Shown: one piece after another, positions 1 to 10,047 of the stretch
Position numbering within the stretch: position 1 is the stretch's first letter
How the letters are laid out: each line of letters begins with the position of its first letter
Origin: Alteripontixanthobacter sp.
GTDB lineage: Bacteria > Pseudomonadota > Alphaproteobacteria > Sphingomonadales > Sphingomonadaceae
DNA length: 64,000 nucleotides
Direction of reading: 5' to 3'
Assembly (NCBI GenBank): GCA_039968605.1
Contig: JBDVPM010000008.1
Span: 1,302,001 to 1,366,000, forward strand
Program-made: the position numbers and the translations under genes
Notes under the pieces: model-generated
The model's database searches: none
What the model was told of the DNA's origin: nothing
The model's input: the letters and a program-made list of their open reading frames with translations, nothing else

Positions 1-1254
<1,254 letters not shown>

Positions 1255-1389
1255 CTATATCGAGCAGGCAGGGCGTGTTTGCGCGCGCTGTATGCGTCGG
1301 AACCTTGGCGTGCAAGCGACGTTGGTTCATTGATTGCGCGGCGATGCCGCCGCGACGTGTGCATTGTTTTAAGACGAAGGATGACGACC

Positions 1390-1920
1390 ATGGCCGAAAC
1401 CAAACCCAAGACCGCTACGAAACCGAAAACCACCAAGCCCAAAGCCGCGAAGACAACCGCCGCTCCTGCCGACAACACCGCCGAAGCGAAAACGCGTTTC
1501 AACGCCGCGCTGGAAGAAGCCAAGGCTGGCGCCGCCGCGCTGAAGGCCGAAGGTGTCTCGCGCGCTGGCGAATATCGTACGCAGGCCAAGGATCGCACCG
1601 GCACCGCCGTTGCCGATGCCAAGGGTAAGGCCAGCGAACTGGCGGTCGAAGGCAAAGGCAAGGCGAGCGACGCGCTGGCAAGCCTGGGCAAGATGGTTGC
1701 CGACAATGCCGAAATGCTCGACGAGAAATTCGGCGCGCAATATGGCGATTACGCCCGCAGCGCATCGCGTTCGCTGCATGAAAACGCCGCCAAGCTCGAC
1801 AATAAGAGCGTCGACGAACTGGGCGAAGATGCCCGCGAATTCGTGCGCAAGAGCCCCGGCCTGGCCGTTGGTATCGCCGCGGTCGGCGGTTACATGATCG
1901 CCCGCCTGCTCCGCCGCTGA
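1390..1920 (+). CDS. Phasin/DUF883-like membrane-anchored protein
   Basis: A 176-residue protein in three parts: a Lys/Pro/Ala/Thr-rich basic N-terminus (about residues 1-35), a long Ala-rich amphipathic helical middle typical of phasin-like proteins (about 40-145), and a C-terminal hydrophobic hairpin ending in two arginines (SPGLAVGIAAVGGYMIARLLRR region). That C-terminal pattern of 'NP/SP, hydrophobic helix, RR' is characteristic of the ElaB/YqjD/DUF883 family, whose Escherichia coli members tie inactive ribosomes to the inner membrane. The start at 1390 is chosen because AAGGA ends 8 bases upstream; an in-frame ATG at 1381 overlaps that Shine-Dalgarno. It leads a same-strand run of four small proteins. 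Role is inferred; membrane anchoring is fairly clear. Confidence 0.6.
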   Translation: MAETKPKTATKPKTTKPKAAKTTAAPADNTAEAKTRFNAALEEAKAGAAALKAEGVSRAGEYRTQAKDRTGTAVADAKGKASELAVEGKGKASDALASLGKMVADNAEMLDEKFGAQYGDYARSASRSLHENAAKLDNKSVDELGEDAREFVRKSPGLAVGIAAVGGYMIARLLRR

Positions 1921-1940
1921 TCCGCGGGGGAACAGACGCC

Positions 1941-2357
1941 ATGAACGACCAGCCCCTGCCAGGCAGGCAGGACGGCATGACCGCGCCTGAGGCGGCTCCG
2001 CCACAACCGGAGCCGCCCGAGCCGCGTTCGCTGACCGAAGATCTGGAAGCGCTCTACGAGGACGGCAAGACCTACGTCGAAGCCGAACTCGCGTTCCAGA
2101 AGACTCGCGCGCGTTATGCTGGCCGCAAGATCCGCAACGGGTTTGCTTTTGCGCTGGCCGCATTGGCCTTCCTGCATCTTGCGCTGCTGGGCCTGACGGT
2201 CGGGCTGGTCATCGCGCTCGCCCCGCTCGTCGGTCCATGGCTTGCCACCGCGATCGTGACGCTTTCGATGCTTCTGATCGGAACCGTTCTGGGGCTCGCG
2301 GCACGCAAGCGCTTTTCCCATCTGTCCGGCCATTTCGGGAGCAGCGACGATGAGTAA
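1941..2357 (+). CDS. Phage-holin-superfamily-III / YqjE-like membrane protein
   Basis: A 138-residue protein with a Pro/Glu-rich cytoplasmic N-terminus (about 1-30), an amphipathic helix and two transmembrane segments (about residues 62-86 and 91-113), followed by a short charged tail. This layout matches the putative holin-superfamily-III group that includes YqjE. In E. coli the yqjD and yqjE genes are adjacent, and here the DUF883-like gene is immediately upstream, so a yqj-type cluster is likely. The end overlaps the next gene by 8 bases, indicating co-translation. Despite the family name there is no lysis cassette or phage gene nearby, so a lytic role is unlikely. Confidence 0.6.
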   Translation: MNDQPLPGRQDGMTAPEAAPPQPEPPEPRSLTEDLEALYEDGKTYVEAELAFQKTRARYAGRKIRNGFAFALAALAFLHLALLGLTVGLVIALAPLVGPWLATAIVTLSMLLIGTVLGLAARKRFSHLSGHFGSSDDE

Positions 2358-2700
2358 GCGGATGGAAATGAAGCTGATCGAAGACCGGGCGCTGCGCGAT
2401 GCGGCTCTCGCTCTGGTCAAGGCGGACATTCATCATCTGCGCGCCGATTTCGCTGCGAAGAGCATGGGTGAGCGGGTCATCGACCGTGCCAGCGAAGGTG
2501 CGGCCGATATCTTCGAGGAAGCCAAGGATCTGGCGGATGATCACAAGGGCGTGCTGGCCACGCTGATCGCCGCGATTTTCATTTGGTTCGCCCGCCACCC
2601 GATCGCTTCGCTTTTCTCCGACGGAGACGAGGACGATGCGTCCGACGATGGCTGGGATGACGATTGGGATGATGACGAAGCGGACGAATATTACGGTTGA
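2350..2700 (+). CDS. Small membrane protein with acidic Asp-rich tail (YqjK position)
   Basis: A 116-residue protein. It has a charged N-terminal helix, an amphipathic middle (about 40-62), one hydrophobic stretch (about 65-85, 'LATLIAAIFIWFARHPIASLF'-like) and a C-terminal tail of about 25 residues made almost only of Asp, Glu, Gly and Trp ending in EYYG. I recognise no enzyme family. It overlaps the upstream holin-like gene by 8 bases and takes the place YqjK has in the enterobacterial yqjDEK operon, but sequence similarity to YqjK is not evident. Best described as a conserved-context small inner-membrane protein of unknown function. Confidence 0.55.
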   Translation: MSKRMEMKLIEDRALRDAALALVKADIHHLRADFAAKSMGERVIDRASEGAADIFEEAKDLADDHKGVLATLIAAIFIWFARHPIASLFSDGDEDDASDDGWDDDWDDDEADEYYG

Positions 2701-2770
2701 ACCGCGCCGCGCTCGGAACGAGCGCCCGGCACGCCCGTTCGATTAGTAAGCAAATTTTATGGAGAACCAC

Positions 2771-3286
2771 ATGAGCACCCCCAACAACGACAACGCCAAT
2801 AAAGAAGATGCTCGCCGCGACGAATTGCGCGAGAAGATAGAGGCCGCCGAAGCCCGCAACGAAGAACGTTCTTTGGCCGATTATGCGCGCGAGGCGCAGG
2901 AAACCGCCACCGGTTTCGTGAAAGATCACCCGCTGACGACAATCTTCGGCGTGGCTGCCCTGGGGCTGATTATCGGCGCGCTGACGCCTCCGGGCCGCCG
3001 CATGGTCAGCCGCGCAGGCCACCGTGCATCGGGCCTTGCCGCAATGGCGGCGGAACTGGGTATCGCCTATGGCACCGGAATGCTGGATGCGGCGGGCGAT
3101 GCCGCGCGCACCGGTCAGGACCACCTGGAAGATCTGGGCGACGATATCGGCCGCAAGGCACGCGGTTTTCGCCGGGGCGCCGGGCTGACTGCCGCCAATA
3201 CGGGCGACGATATTCGCACGCTGACCCGCCGCGCCAGCCGCAAGACCGGCCGCACTATCCGCGATCTGAAGGCGCGCGCGCGTTAA
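2771..3286 (+). CDS. Membrane-anchored helical protein (ElaB/YqjD-like)
   Basis: A 171-residue protein with an N-terminal charged helix (about 10-45), a hydrophobic segment near 55-75 introduced by 'KDHPLTT' and 'GLIIGALTPPGRR', a second weakly hydrophobic Gly/Ala stretch (about 85-105), and a very basic C-terminus rich in Arg and Lys. The arrangement 'helix, xxHPL, hydrophobic glycine-containing segment' again resembles the ElaB/YqjD type. The start at 2771 is preferred over the in-frame ATG at 2759 because GGAG at 2761-2764 is spaced 6 bases from it. It is 70 bases downstream of the acidic-tail gene and probably in the same stress-related cluster. Function is unknown. Confidence 0.55.
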   Translation: MSTPNNDNANKEDARRDELREKIEAAEARNEERSLADYAREAQETATGFVKDHPLTTIFGVAALGLIIGALTPPGRRMVSRAGHRASGLAAMAAELGIAYGTGMLDAAGDAARTGQDHLEDLGDDIGRKARGFRRGAGLTAANTGDDIRTLTRRASRKTGRTIRDLKARAR

Positions 3287-3412
3287 GTAGCTTTCGCAGC
3301 ATCCGAAACAGCCGATAGCGGCGCCGCGGCCTTGCCTGCGGCGCCGCTTCGTTTATGGGCGCGGTATCCGAACCCTCCCCGGCCCGCCTGCGGGATTGCA
3401 GAAAGACGCACC

Positions 3413-3643
3413 ATGAAAGAAGTCGAACCGAAACAGATGCTCCACCTCGTGATGGGTGGCCGCGTGAGCGATCCGCGCAACATGGAATTTGCCGATCCGG
3501 AATCGATCCACGTGGTCGGCGTGTTCCGCGACTATGAGTCGGCCGAAAACGCCTGGCGCGCACAGGCGCAGCGCACCGTGGACGATGCCGAGATGAAATA
3601 TGTGGTGGTCCACCTGCACAAGTTGCTCACGCCCAAGGGGTGA
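3413..3643 (+). CDS. DUF4170 domain-containing protein
   Basis: A 76-residue soluble protein whose whole length fits the alphaproteobacterial DUF4170 family: 'LHLVMGGRVSDP' near the start, 'VVGVFRDYESAENAWRAQAQRTVDDAEMKY' in the middle and 'VVHLHKLL' at the end. The family is usually about 75-80 residues, so it is complete. The ATG at 3413 is preferred over an upstream in-frame codon at 3332 because it gives the family length. No biochemical role is established for the family. It stands alone between the membrane-protein cluster and the convergent greA gene. Confidence 0.8.
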   Translation: MKEVEPKQMLHLVMGGRVSDPRNMEFADPESIHVVGVFRDYESAENAWRAQAQRTVDDAEMKYVVVHLHKLLTPKG

Positions 3644-3657
3644 GTGCCTTCGCGGAG

Positions 3658-3712
3658 TTCCTCGAGACGCCCGGCTGACGGCCTAGCTCGTCAGGACGCT
3701 CAGGACGAACGG
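3658..3712. repeat. Partial copy of the palindromic interspersed repeat
   Basis: This stretch carries TTCCTCGAGACG at one end and CTCAGGACGAACGG at the other, matching the outer and inner ends of the left arm of the larger repeats at 19346-19465 and 35125-35239. The other arm is absent or decayed. It lies between the convergent DUF4170 and greA genes. Confidence 0.5.
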
Positions 3713-3806
3713 CACAAGTAAATTCGCAACAGATATTCGGTCCGTCCGGATGGTCTCGGACGAAGTATGATGCGTCTGGAAAGCCCCAGCCGGGCAACCG
3801 CCAGCT

Positions 3807-4274
3807 TCAGATATATTCGATCTTTTCGACAAGGTAGAACTTGTCGCCGGACGGCACGGTCACTTCGACCTCGTCGCCCTTGCTCTTGCCGATCAGTGCG
3901 CGCGCCAGGGGGCTGCTGTAGGAAATGCGGCCCCTGCTCGCCTCGGCCTCGGTCTGGCCGACGATCTGATACTTTACCGGCTTGTCGTTCTCGTCCAGCA
4001 AGGTGACGGTGGCACCGAACACGATGCGGTCGCCCGAAAGCGTAGTCGGGTCGATGATCTGCGCGCGGGTCACCTTTCCTTCGATATCGGAGATGTGCGC
4101 CTCGATCTGGCCCTGGCGTTCCTTTGCCGCGTGATATTCCGCATTTTCGGACAGATCGCCATGCGCCCGCGCCTCTTCGATCGCATCGACCACCTTGGGC
4201 CGTTCCGCGCGCAGAGCCTTCAAATCCGCAGTCAGCTTTTCATAGCCTTCGGCGAGCATCGGGATCTTGTCCAT
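3807..4274 (-). CDS. greA: Transcription elongation factor GreA
   Basis: GreA rescues backtracked RNA polymerase by stimulating cleavage of the transcript 3' end through the secondary channel. The 155-residue protein has the N-terminal antiparallel coiled coil (about 1-75) with the acidic tip motif [12 protein letters not shown] at residues 40-51, where Asp40 and Glu43 match the catalytic acidic pair of E. coli. The FKBP-like C-terminal domain (about 80-155) follows, with [22 protein letters not shown]. Length is normal. It lies 115 bases downstream of carB on the same strand, a linkage seen in other alphaproteobacteria, and could be read from the car transcript. Confidence 0.97.
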   Translation of the reverse strand: MDKIPMLAEGYEKLTADLKALRAERPKVVDAIEEARAHGDLSENAEYHAAKERQGQIEAHISDIEGKVTRAQIIDPTTLSGDRIVFGATVTLLDENDKPVKYQIVGQTEAEASRGRISYSSPLARALIGKSKGDEVEVTVPSGDKFYLVEKIEYI

Positions 4275-4389
4275 CGGGTATCCTGTCCATCAATATGTTG
4301 CTGCGCCCGCCCGGTGGCAATTCGCTGCCGTCCGCTTGCCTGAAGCGGTTCGAACCGGCCCGAAATGTTTGGGGGAAGACGCGGGTGTT

Positions 4390-7300
4390 TCAGCTATAAT
4401 AGTCTTGCAACGGCTTAACTTCAAGCTGGCTGGGTTCGACCTGCGAAATCGCCTGCGCGGCGGCCAGGCTGGCAGCCGCGGTGGTATAATAGGGAACCTT
4501 CTCCGTCAGCGCGCTGGCACGGATCGACTGGCTGTCCATCAGGCTCTGCCAGCCCTCGGTCGTGTTGAAGATCAGATCCACCCCGCCATCGATGATCGTA
4601 TCGACGATATGCGGCTGACCTTCGGCCACCTTGCGCACGCGTTCCACCGGCAGGCCGTGCTGCGCCAGATAGGTCTGCGTGCCGCCGGTCGCAATGATGG
4701 AAAAGCCCTTGTCTACCAGCAGCTTGACCGCCTCCAATATCACCGGCTTGTCGGTATCCTTGACGGATACGAAACAGCAGCCCGATTGCGGCAGGACCAG
4801 CCCTGCGCCCAGCTGGGATTTCAGGAAGGCGGTGGGGAAATTGTCGTCGATCCCCATCACTTCGCCGGTCGATTTCATTTCCGGGGTCAATACCGGATCG
4901 CTGCCGGGGAAGCGGGCGAAGGGGAACACCGCCTCCTTAACCGCCATATATCCTTCGGGCACGCGGAAGGGCGGGAAACTGGCGAGCATCTCGCCCGCCA
5001 TCACCCGCGCGGCGATCTTGGCGACGGGCTGGCCGATGGCCTTGGCGACGAACGGCACCGTGCGGCTGGCGCGCGGATTGACCTCGATCAGATAGACTTC
5101 CGGTCGGGTTTCGCCATCGTCCCCGATCTCGTCCTTGATGGCGAACTGGATATTCATCAGCCCGCGCACTTCCAGTGCAAAAGCCAGCGCCTCTGCTTGC
5201 CGCTCCATTTCCGCGATTACTTCGGCGGGCAGCGAGTATGGCGGCAGGGTGCAGGCGCTGTCGCCCGAATGGACGCCGGCTTCCTCGATATGCTGCATCA
5301 CCCCGGCGATGCGCACTTCCTCGCCATCGCACAGCGCATCGACATCGCATTCCACCGCATCGCGCAGATATTGGTCGATCAGGACGGGAGAATCGCCGCT
5401 GACATTGACCGCGGTGGCGATGTAATTGTCCAGCTGCGCCTCGCTATCGACGATCTCCATCGCGCGCCCGCCCAGCACATATGACGGGCGCAGCAGCACC
5501 GGATAGCCGATCCGCGCCGCCACCGCCGCCGCCTCGTCGCGGCTGCGGGCGATGCCGTTGGCGGGCTGTTTCAGTTTCAACTTGTTGACCAGCTTGGCAA
5601 ACCGTTCGCGGTCTTCGGCCAGGTCGATGGCATCGGGGCTGGTGCCCAGGATCGGAATGCCCTCATCCTCCAGCGCCTGCGCCAGTTTCAGCGGGGTCTG
5701 CCCGCCGAACTGCACGATCACGCCGACCAGATCGCCCGATTGCTGCTCCACGCGCAGGATTTCCAGCACATCCTCGGCGGTGAGCGGTTCGAAATAGAGG
5801 CGATCGGAGGTGTCGTAATCGGTGCTGACCGTCTCCGGGTTGCAATTGACCATGATGGTTTCGAACCCGGCCTCTTCCAGTGCGAAGCAGGCGTGGACGC
5901 AGCAATAGTCGAATTCGATACCCTGCCCGATCCGATTGGGTCCACCGCCCAGGATCACCACCTTGCGGCGGTCGGACGGGGCAGCCTCGTCTTCCGGCTC
6001 GCCGAAGCTGGGCGCTTCGTAGGTCGAGTACATATAGGGCGTGATCGCTTCGAATTCGGCGGCGCAGCTATCGATCCGCTTGAACACGGGGCGCACGTCC
6101 AGCTTGTCTCGCAGCGCGCGGACTTCCTGTTCGGAGGTGGCACCGGCCATCGCCCGCAAAGTATCGTGCAGCAGGCCGGAACGTTTGGCCTGCGTCTCGC
6201 CCAGCCCGCCCGCGACACCGACAGAGCGGACCGCCAGCGTGGCCAGCCGCTTGTCGGAAAATCCCATCGCCTTGAGCCGCCGCAACTCGGCCGCATCGCC
6301 CGGCAGGCCGTTATGCGCGATCATGTTCTCTTCATAGATGATCGCCTCGATCTGGCGCAGGAACCACTTGTCGTAAAATGTGATCGCGTGGATATCGTCC
6401 ACCGACAGCCCTTCGCGGAAGGCTTGCGCCACGTTCAACAATCGGTCGGGCGTACGCTTGGCGAGCGCGGCATTGATGACATCGCGGCTGACGCCTTCCA
6501 GCGCGGTGACGCGGTTGAACCCGTCGAGCCCCGTTTCGAGGCCGCGCAGCGCCTTTTGCATCGATTCTGCCAAGCTGCGGCCGATCGCCATCACCTCGCC
6601 AACCGATTTCATCGCGGTGGAAAGGCCATTATCCGCGCCCTTGAACTTTTCGAAGGCGAAGCGCGGGATCTTGGTGACGACGTAATCGATGGTCGGCTCG
6701 AAACTGGCCGGGGTTGCGCCGGTGATCTCGTTCTCGATCTCGTCCAGCGTATATCCCACCGCCAGCTTCGCCGCGACGCGCGCGATGGGGAAGCCGGTGG
6801 CCTTGGAGGCAAGCGCGGAGGAGCGCGAGACGCGCGGATTCATCTCGATCACGATCAGGCGGCCATCCTTGGGATTGACCGCGAATTGCACGTTCGATCC
6901 GCCGGTTTCCACGCCGATTTCGCGCAGGCAGGCGATGCTCGCGCTGCGCATGATCTGGTATTCCTTGTCCGTCAGCGTCAGCGCCGGGGCCACGGTGATG
7001 GAATCGCCGGTATGCACGCCCATCGGATCGACGTTTTCGATGGAGCAGATAATGATGGCATTGTCGGCCCGGTCGCGGACCACCTCCATCTCGTATTCCT
7101 TCCAGCCGAGCAGCGATTCCTCGATCAGCACTTCGGTGGTGGGGCTGGCATCCAGCCCGCCGCGCACGATCGCCTCGAACTCCGCCTTGTTATAGGCGAT
7201 GCCGCCGCCGGTGCCGCCCATGGTGAAGCTGGGGCGGATGATGGAGGGCAGGCCGGTGCGCTCCAGCACCGCAAACGCCTCGTCCACCGTGTGTGCGGTG

Positions 7301-7740
7301 CCGCTGCGCGCGCTTTCGAGGCCGATCTTGCTCATCGCATCGCGGAAACGCAGGCGGTTTTCCGCCTTGTCGATCACATCGGCCTTGGCCCCGATCATCT
7401 CGACTCCGAATTTCTCCAACGTGCCGTCCGCGTCGAGGGCAAGCGCACAATTCAGCGCCGTCTGCCCGCCCATGGTGGGCAGCACCGCATCGGGCCGCTC
7501 CTTCTCGATAATCTTGGCGACGATTTCGGGCGTGATCGGCTCGATATAGGTCGCGTCAGAGAACTCCGGATCGGTCATGATCGTGGCGGGGTTGGAATTG
7601 ACGAGGATGACGCGATAGCCCTCCTCCTTCAACGCCTTGATCGCCTGCGTGCCGGAATAATCGAACTCGCACGCTTGCCCGATGATGATCGGACCAGCGC
7701 CAATGACGAGGACGGAGGAAATGTCAGTGCGTTTGGGCAT
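4390..7740 (-). CDS. carB: Carbamoyl-phosphate synthase large subunit
   Basis: CarB makes carbamoyl phosphate from ammonia (delivered by CarA), bicarbonate and two ATP for pyrimidine and arginine synthesis. The 1116-residue protein shows the duplicated architecture: first carboxyphosphate ATP-grasp half (about 1-400, with [25 protein letters not shown] split over its start, then [10 protein letters not shown] and [12 protein letters not shown]), oligomerisation region (about 400-555), second ATP-grasp half (about 560-940, with [20 protein letters not shown] region) and C-terminal MGS-like allosteric domain (about 960-1090). It is slightly longer than the E. coli enzyme, as is common in alphaproteobacteria. 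Its ATG shares one base with the TAA of an upstream small lipoprotein gene (TAATG), so translation may be coupled. The first 44 bases are duplicated at 8170-8213. Confidence 0.98.
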   Translation of the reverse strand: MPKRTDISSVLVIGAGPIIIGQACEFDYSGTQAIKALKEEGYRVILVNSNPATIMTDPEFSDATYIEPITPEIVAKIIEKERPDAVLPTMGGQTALNCALALDADGTLEKFGVEMIGAKADVIDKAENRLRFRDAMSKIGLESARSGTAHTVDEAFAVLERTGLPSIIRPSFTMGGTGGGIAYNKAEFEAIVRGGLDASPTTEVLIEESLLGWKEYEMEVVRDRADNAIIICSIENVDPMGVHTGDSITVAPALTLTDKEYQIMRSASIACLREIGVETGGSNVQFAVNPKDGRLIVIEMNPRVSRSSALASKATGFPIARVAAKLAVGYTLDEIENEITGATPASFEPTIDYVVTKIPRFAFEKFKGADNGLSTAMKSVGEVMAIGRSLAESMQKALRGLETGLDGFNRVTALEGVSRDVINAALAKRTPDRLLNVAQAFREGLSVDDIHAITFYDKWFLRQIEAIIYEENMIAHNGLPGDAAELRRLKAMGFSDKRLATLAVRSVGVAGGLGETQAKRSGLLHDTLRAMAGATSEQEVRALRDKLDVRPVFKRIDSCAAEFEAITPYMYSTYEAPSFGEPEDEAAPSDRRKVVILGGGPNRIGQGIEFDYCCVHACFALEEAGFETIMVNCNPETVSTDYDTSDRLYFEPLTAEDVLEILRVEQQSGDLVGVIVQFGGQTPLKLAQALEDEGIPILGTSPDAIDLAEDRERFAKLVNKLKLKQPANGIARSRDEAAAVAARIGYPVLLRPSYVLGGRAMEIVDSEAQLDNYIATAVNVSGDSPVLIDQYLRDAVECDVDALCDGEEVRIAGVMQHIEEAGVHSGDSACTLPPYSLPAEVIAEMERQAEALAFALEVRGLMNIQFAIKDEIGDDGETRPEVYLIEVNPRASRTVPFVAKAIGQPVAKIAARVMAGEMLASFPPFRVPEGYMAVKEAVFPFARFPGSDPVLTPEMKSTGEVMGIDDNFPTAFLKSQLGAGLVLPQSGCCFVSVKDTDKPVILEAVKLLVDKGFSIIATGGTQTYLAQHGLPVERVRKVAEGQPHIVDTIIDGGVDLIFNTTEGWQSLMDSQSIRASALTEKVPYYTTAAASLAAAQAISQVEPSQLEVKPLQDYYS
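7697..7740 (-). repeat. carB 5'-end duplication, intact copy
   Basis: These 44 bases, the first 15 codons of carB, match 8170-8213 at 39 of 44 positions by hand alignment. Differences are at aligned positions 14, 17, 24, 25 and 29 (counted on the plus strand from 7697). Both copies begin translation with MPKRT and share the peptide pattern MPKRT-x-x-SS-x-x-VIGA. This copy is constrained as part of carB. Confidence 0.85.
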
Positions 7741-8213
7741 TACTGGTCTCTGTCCATTTCAGCGTTCTGCATAGAATAATGTTCGACTGAAATTTCAGGC
7801 GTGATCTTACCGCACCCCAATTCTGCAACTTGCTGCGCTGGAGCAGGTCCAAATCCGATCTTCACAAAACCAATCCCTTCCGCGAGCAAAGCAGTCGGAG
7901 AAGCTTCTGCAGGAGAATTTTTGAATTCGTCTATGACTGCCTGCTGGCCTCCGCCTTGAAGTAAAGTCATTCGCGGACCAGCCGTGTCCGGCGTTTTGCC
8001 AAGCTCTACCGCTGCTTCAAGGGAGTCAATATTATAAACAAACGAGCCAGTCACTAATGGGTCGCCAAGGACTCGAACCGGTTCGCGAAGGCGCTCCATA
8101 CAATCGTCAATTGATGTGAGTGGCGTGCCGCCAGCACCAGCTCCTTCGCATGCTGATAGTGATAGCACTGCGCCAATGACGAAGATGGAGGAGTTGTTAG
8201 TGCGTTTGGGCAT
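7740..8213 (-). CDS. Small lipoprotein inserted between carA and carB
   Basis: A predicted 157-residue lipoprotein: residues 1-25 form a lipoprotein signal peptide with lipobox LSAC, leaving a mature chain beginning Cys-Glu-Gly-Ala-Gly. The body has three further cysteines ('DDCMERL', 'LGCGKI') and no family I recognise. The striking point is that [15 protein letters not shown] is nearly the same as the CarB N-terminus [15 protein letters not shown], and the DNA is 39/44 identical, so the signal peptide was made from a copy of the carB start. GC (about 52% in a sampled 60-base line) is lower than in carA or carB. Its start overlaps the upstream gene by 17 bases and its TAA overlaps the carB ATG. 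An in-frame upstream extension exists to 8486 but lacks sense as protein. Confidence 0.75.
   Translation of the reverse strand: MPKRTNNSSIFVIGAVLSLSACEGAGAGGTPLTSIDDCMERLREPVRVLGDPLVTGSFVYNIDSLEAAVELGKTPDTAGPRMTLLQGGGQQAVIDEFKNSPAEASPTALLAEGIGFVKIGFGPAPAQQVAELGCGKITPEISVEHYSMQNAEMDRDQ
8170..8213 (-). repeat. carB 5'-end duplication, diverged copy
   Basis: Second copy of the carB start, now forming the first 15 codons of the lipoprotein gene; 39 of 44 bases match 7697-7740. In another reading frame the same bases encode the last residues (NAQTH) of the upstream cysteine-protease-like protein. Confidence 0.85.
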
Positions 8214-8730
8214 TTTGGAAAACCAATCCGTCGGAAACGTTGATTTGGTATTTTGTCGCTTGCCCTGCCCTGATGCGAAGTGGCGCAGGCTCTTCTGAAG
8301 AGTCATCCACCCAAAATTGTTTAGCAGTACCCGAGTGCGCCAGAATCCAATGGTCGTGAGCGTCCATGTGGAGCATGGCCGCTTCAGTTTCTTCCAACCG
8401 ATCAATAAGTTGGAAAGGGTCAGAGATATTTTCTTTCTTTGAGAAGGACGCCAAAGACCACACGCGAACTCCGATGTCCTCCTCATCCGCTAGCTTGTTG
8501 AAAGCTTTCTGAAGTTGTCCTTCGCGGAAACCGGTGCATATTCGGTGAACCGTTAGCTTCCCTTGTTTGTCTAGAAGCATAAGAAGCCTTCGAAAGAGGG
8601 CAGAACTTTTGTCTCCTGTGGGTGATACCCCAAGGCGCCGACAGAAGAAATTGAGGCCGGAATAAAGCCCGCAAAACCCATCTAGGTCGCCTTGCTGAGC
8701 TGGTTCGAAGCAGGTTCGTCCAAAGCTCAC
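8197..8730 (-). CDS. Papain-like cysteine-peptidase-like protein of unknown family
   Basis: A 177-residue soluble protein with no family I can name. The pattern fits a papain-like fold: Gln12/Gln13 then GDLDGFCGLYSGLN with Cys20 as candidate nucleophile at the start of a helix, a central helical and strand region, then AHDHWILAHSG with His127 and FWVDDSS with Asp142 or Asp143 as candidate partners. The order Gln-Cys-His-Asp and the 'DHWxL...G...DSS' end resemble bacterial papain-like peptidases; this is inference. It starts with GTG overlapping the carA TGA by four bases (GTGA), so it is translationally coupled to carA, and runs 17 bases into the lipoprotein gene. Sampled GC is about 55%, lower than carA and carB, which suggests acquisition. 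Confidence 0.6.
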   Translation of the reverse strand: MSFGRTCFEPAQQGDLDGFCGLYSGLNFFCRRLGVSPTGDKSSALFRRLLMLLDKQGKLTVHRICTGFREGQLQKAFNKLADEEDIGVRVWSLASFSKKENISDPFQLIDRLEETEAAMLHMDAHDHWILAHSGTAKQFWVDDSSEEPAPLRIRAGQATKYQINVSDGLVFQNAQTH

Positions 8731-9905
8731 CCCAACCCCCCGACAAACTTCTCGAACAGATAAAAGCTATCCTGCGGCCCCGGTGAGGCTTCCGGATGAT
8801 ACTGCACCCCGAACGCCCGCTTGCCCTTCACGGCAATCCCGCAATTCGAGCCGTCGAACAGGCTGCGGTGGGTTTCCTCGACCGTGTCCGGCAGGGTCTC
8901 GCCATCGACGGCGAAGCCGTGGTTCATGCTGGTAATTTCGACGAGGCCTTCGCTCTCGCCCCAATCGCTGCCGACACGCTGGACAGGGTGGTTGGCGCCG
9001 CGGTGGCCCTGGTGCATCTTGGCGGTCTTTGCGCCCGCTGCAATGCCGAGCATCTGGTGGCCGAGGCAGATGCCGAATAGCGGTACGTCGCGCTCCAGCA
9101 GGCCCTTGATCACCGGCACCGCATATTCGCCCGTCGCCGCCGGATCGCCGGGGCCGTTGGACAGGAACACCCCATCGGGTTGCCGCGTCAGTATTTCCTC
9201 CAGCGAAGTCTGCGCAGGAACCACCGTTACCTTCGCCCCGGCGCGCACCAGCTGGCGGAAGATGTTGTCCTTCGCCCCGAAATCCATCGCGACGACATGC
9301 GGCTTGGTCGCCCCGCTTTCACCATAACCGAAGCCCAGCTGCCAATGTCCGCCGCGCCATTCCTCCTGCCCCGAACGGGTTACGCCGGGCGCGAGGTCCA
9401 GCCCTTCCAGCCCGTGCCATTCCTGCGCCTTGGCCAGCAGCGCCGGTATATCGAATTCGCCGCGCGGGCTGTGCGCAACCACCGCATTGGGCGCGCCGTT
9501 CATCCGCACGCGGCGGGTCAGCGCGCGGGTGTCCACACCGCTCAGCCCGATCTTGCCATGCTCGTTCAGCCATTCGGCAAATTCATGCTGCGCGCGGAAG
9601 TTGCTTTGCGGGGTAACCTCCTGCCGCACGATGCAGCCGACAGCGCCCAGGCCGCGGCTTTCGTGATCTTCCTCATTCGCGCCGACATTGCCGATATGGG
9701 GGAAAGTGAAGGTGACGATCTGCGCATCGTAGCTGGGATCGGTCATCACCTCCTGATAACCGGTCATCGCGGTGTTGAAGCAAACCTCGCCCACCGCTTC
9801 GCCAACCGCGCCGAAGCCCTTGCCCCAGATGACCGTTCCATCGGCCAGAACGAGGACTCCCGTCGCGCCGTCAGGCTGCGCAGGCGTAGAGGCGTCAGGG
9901 GCCAT
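8727..9905 (-). CDS. carA: Carbamoyl-phosphate synthase small subunit (glutaminase)
   Basis: CarA hydrolyses glutamine and channels ammonia to CarB. The 392-residue protein has the N-terminal CPSase small-chain domain (about 1-150, with FNTAMTGYQEVMTDPSYDAQIVTFTFPHIGN split as usual) and a C-terminal class I glutamine amidotransferase domain (about 195-390). The catalytic triad is visible: Cys280 in FGICLGHQ, and His370 and Glu372 in VQYHPEASPG. Length is normal. Two small genes lie between it and carB, overlapping at each joint, whereas carA and carB are usually adjacent or nearly so. It is divergent from the yqeY gene across a 142-base gap that should hold both promoters; no consensus was clear there. 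Confidence 0.98.
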   Translation of the reverse strand: MAPDASTPAQPDGATGVLVLADGTVIWGKGFGAVGEAVGEVCFNTAMTGYQEVMTDPSYDAQIVTFTFPHIGNVGANEEDHESRGLGAVGCIVRQEVTPQSNFRAQHEFAEWLNEHGKIGLSGVDTRALTRRVRMNGAPNAVVAHSPRGEFDIPALLAKAQEWHGLEGLDLAPGVTRSGQEEWRGGHWQLGFGYGESGATKPHVVAMDFGAKDNIFRQLVRAGAKVTVVPAQTSLEEILTRQPDGVFLSNGPGDPAATGEYAVPVIKGLLERDVPLFGICLGHQMLGIAAGAKTAKMHQGHRGANHPVQRVGSDWGESEGLVEITSMNHGFAVDGETLPDTVEETHRSLFDGSNCGIAVKGKRAFGVQYHPEASPGPQDSFYLFEKFVGGLG

Positions 9906-10047
9906 AGGGCGCTCCGAGTTACAAGGGTTTCCGGCGATGTCGCTAAGTCCCAGCCGCTATATACCGCTGCGGCCCTCGTCAACCTATCGCGGCACAGCGT
10001 TACGCGCTATTCGCGCAGGTCTATCATTCAATCCACAGGAAACAGCC

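Noticed and set aside
1941-2357. Prophage remnant suggested by the holin-family protein
   Set aside because: No other phage gene nearby; the context is of yqjE type.
5740-7779. 679-codon plus-strand open frame
   Set aside because: Antisense to carB; high-GC DNA leaves long open frames opposite real genes. No motif seen.
8214-8486. N-terminal extension of the lipoprotein gene
   Set aside because: It would lie inside the protease-like gene in another frame and would bury the signal peptide; the ATG at 8213 fits lipoprotein export.
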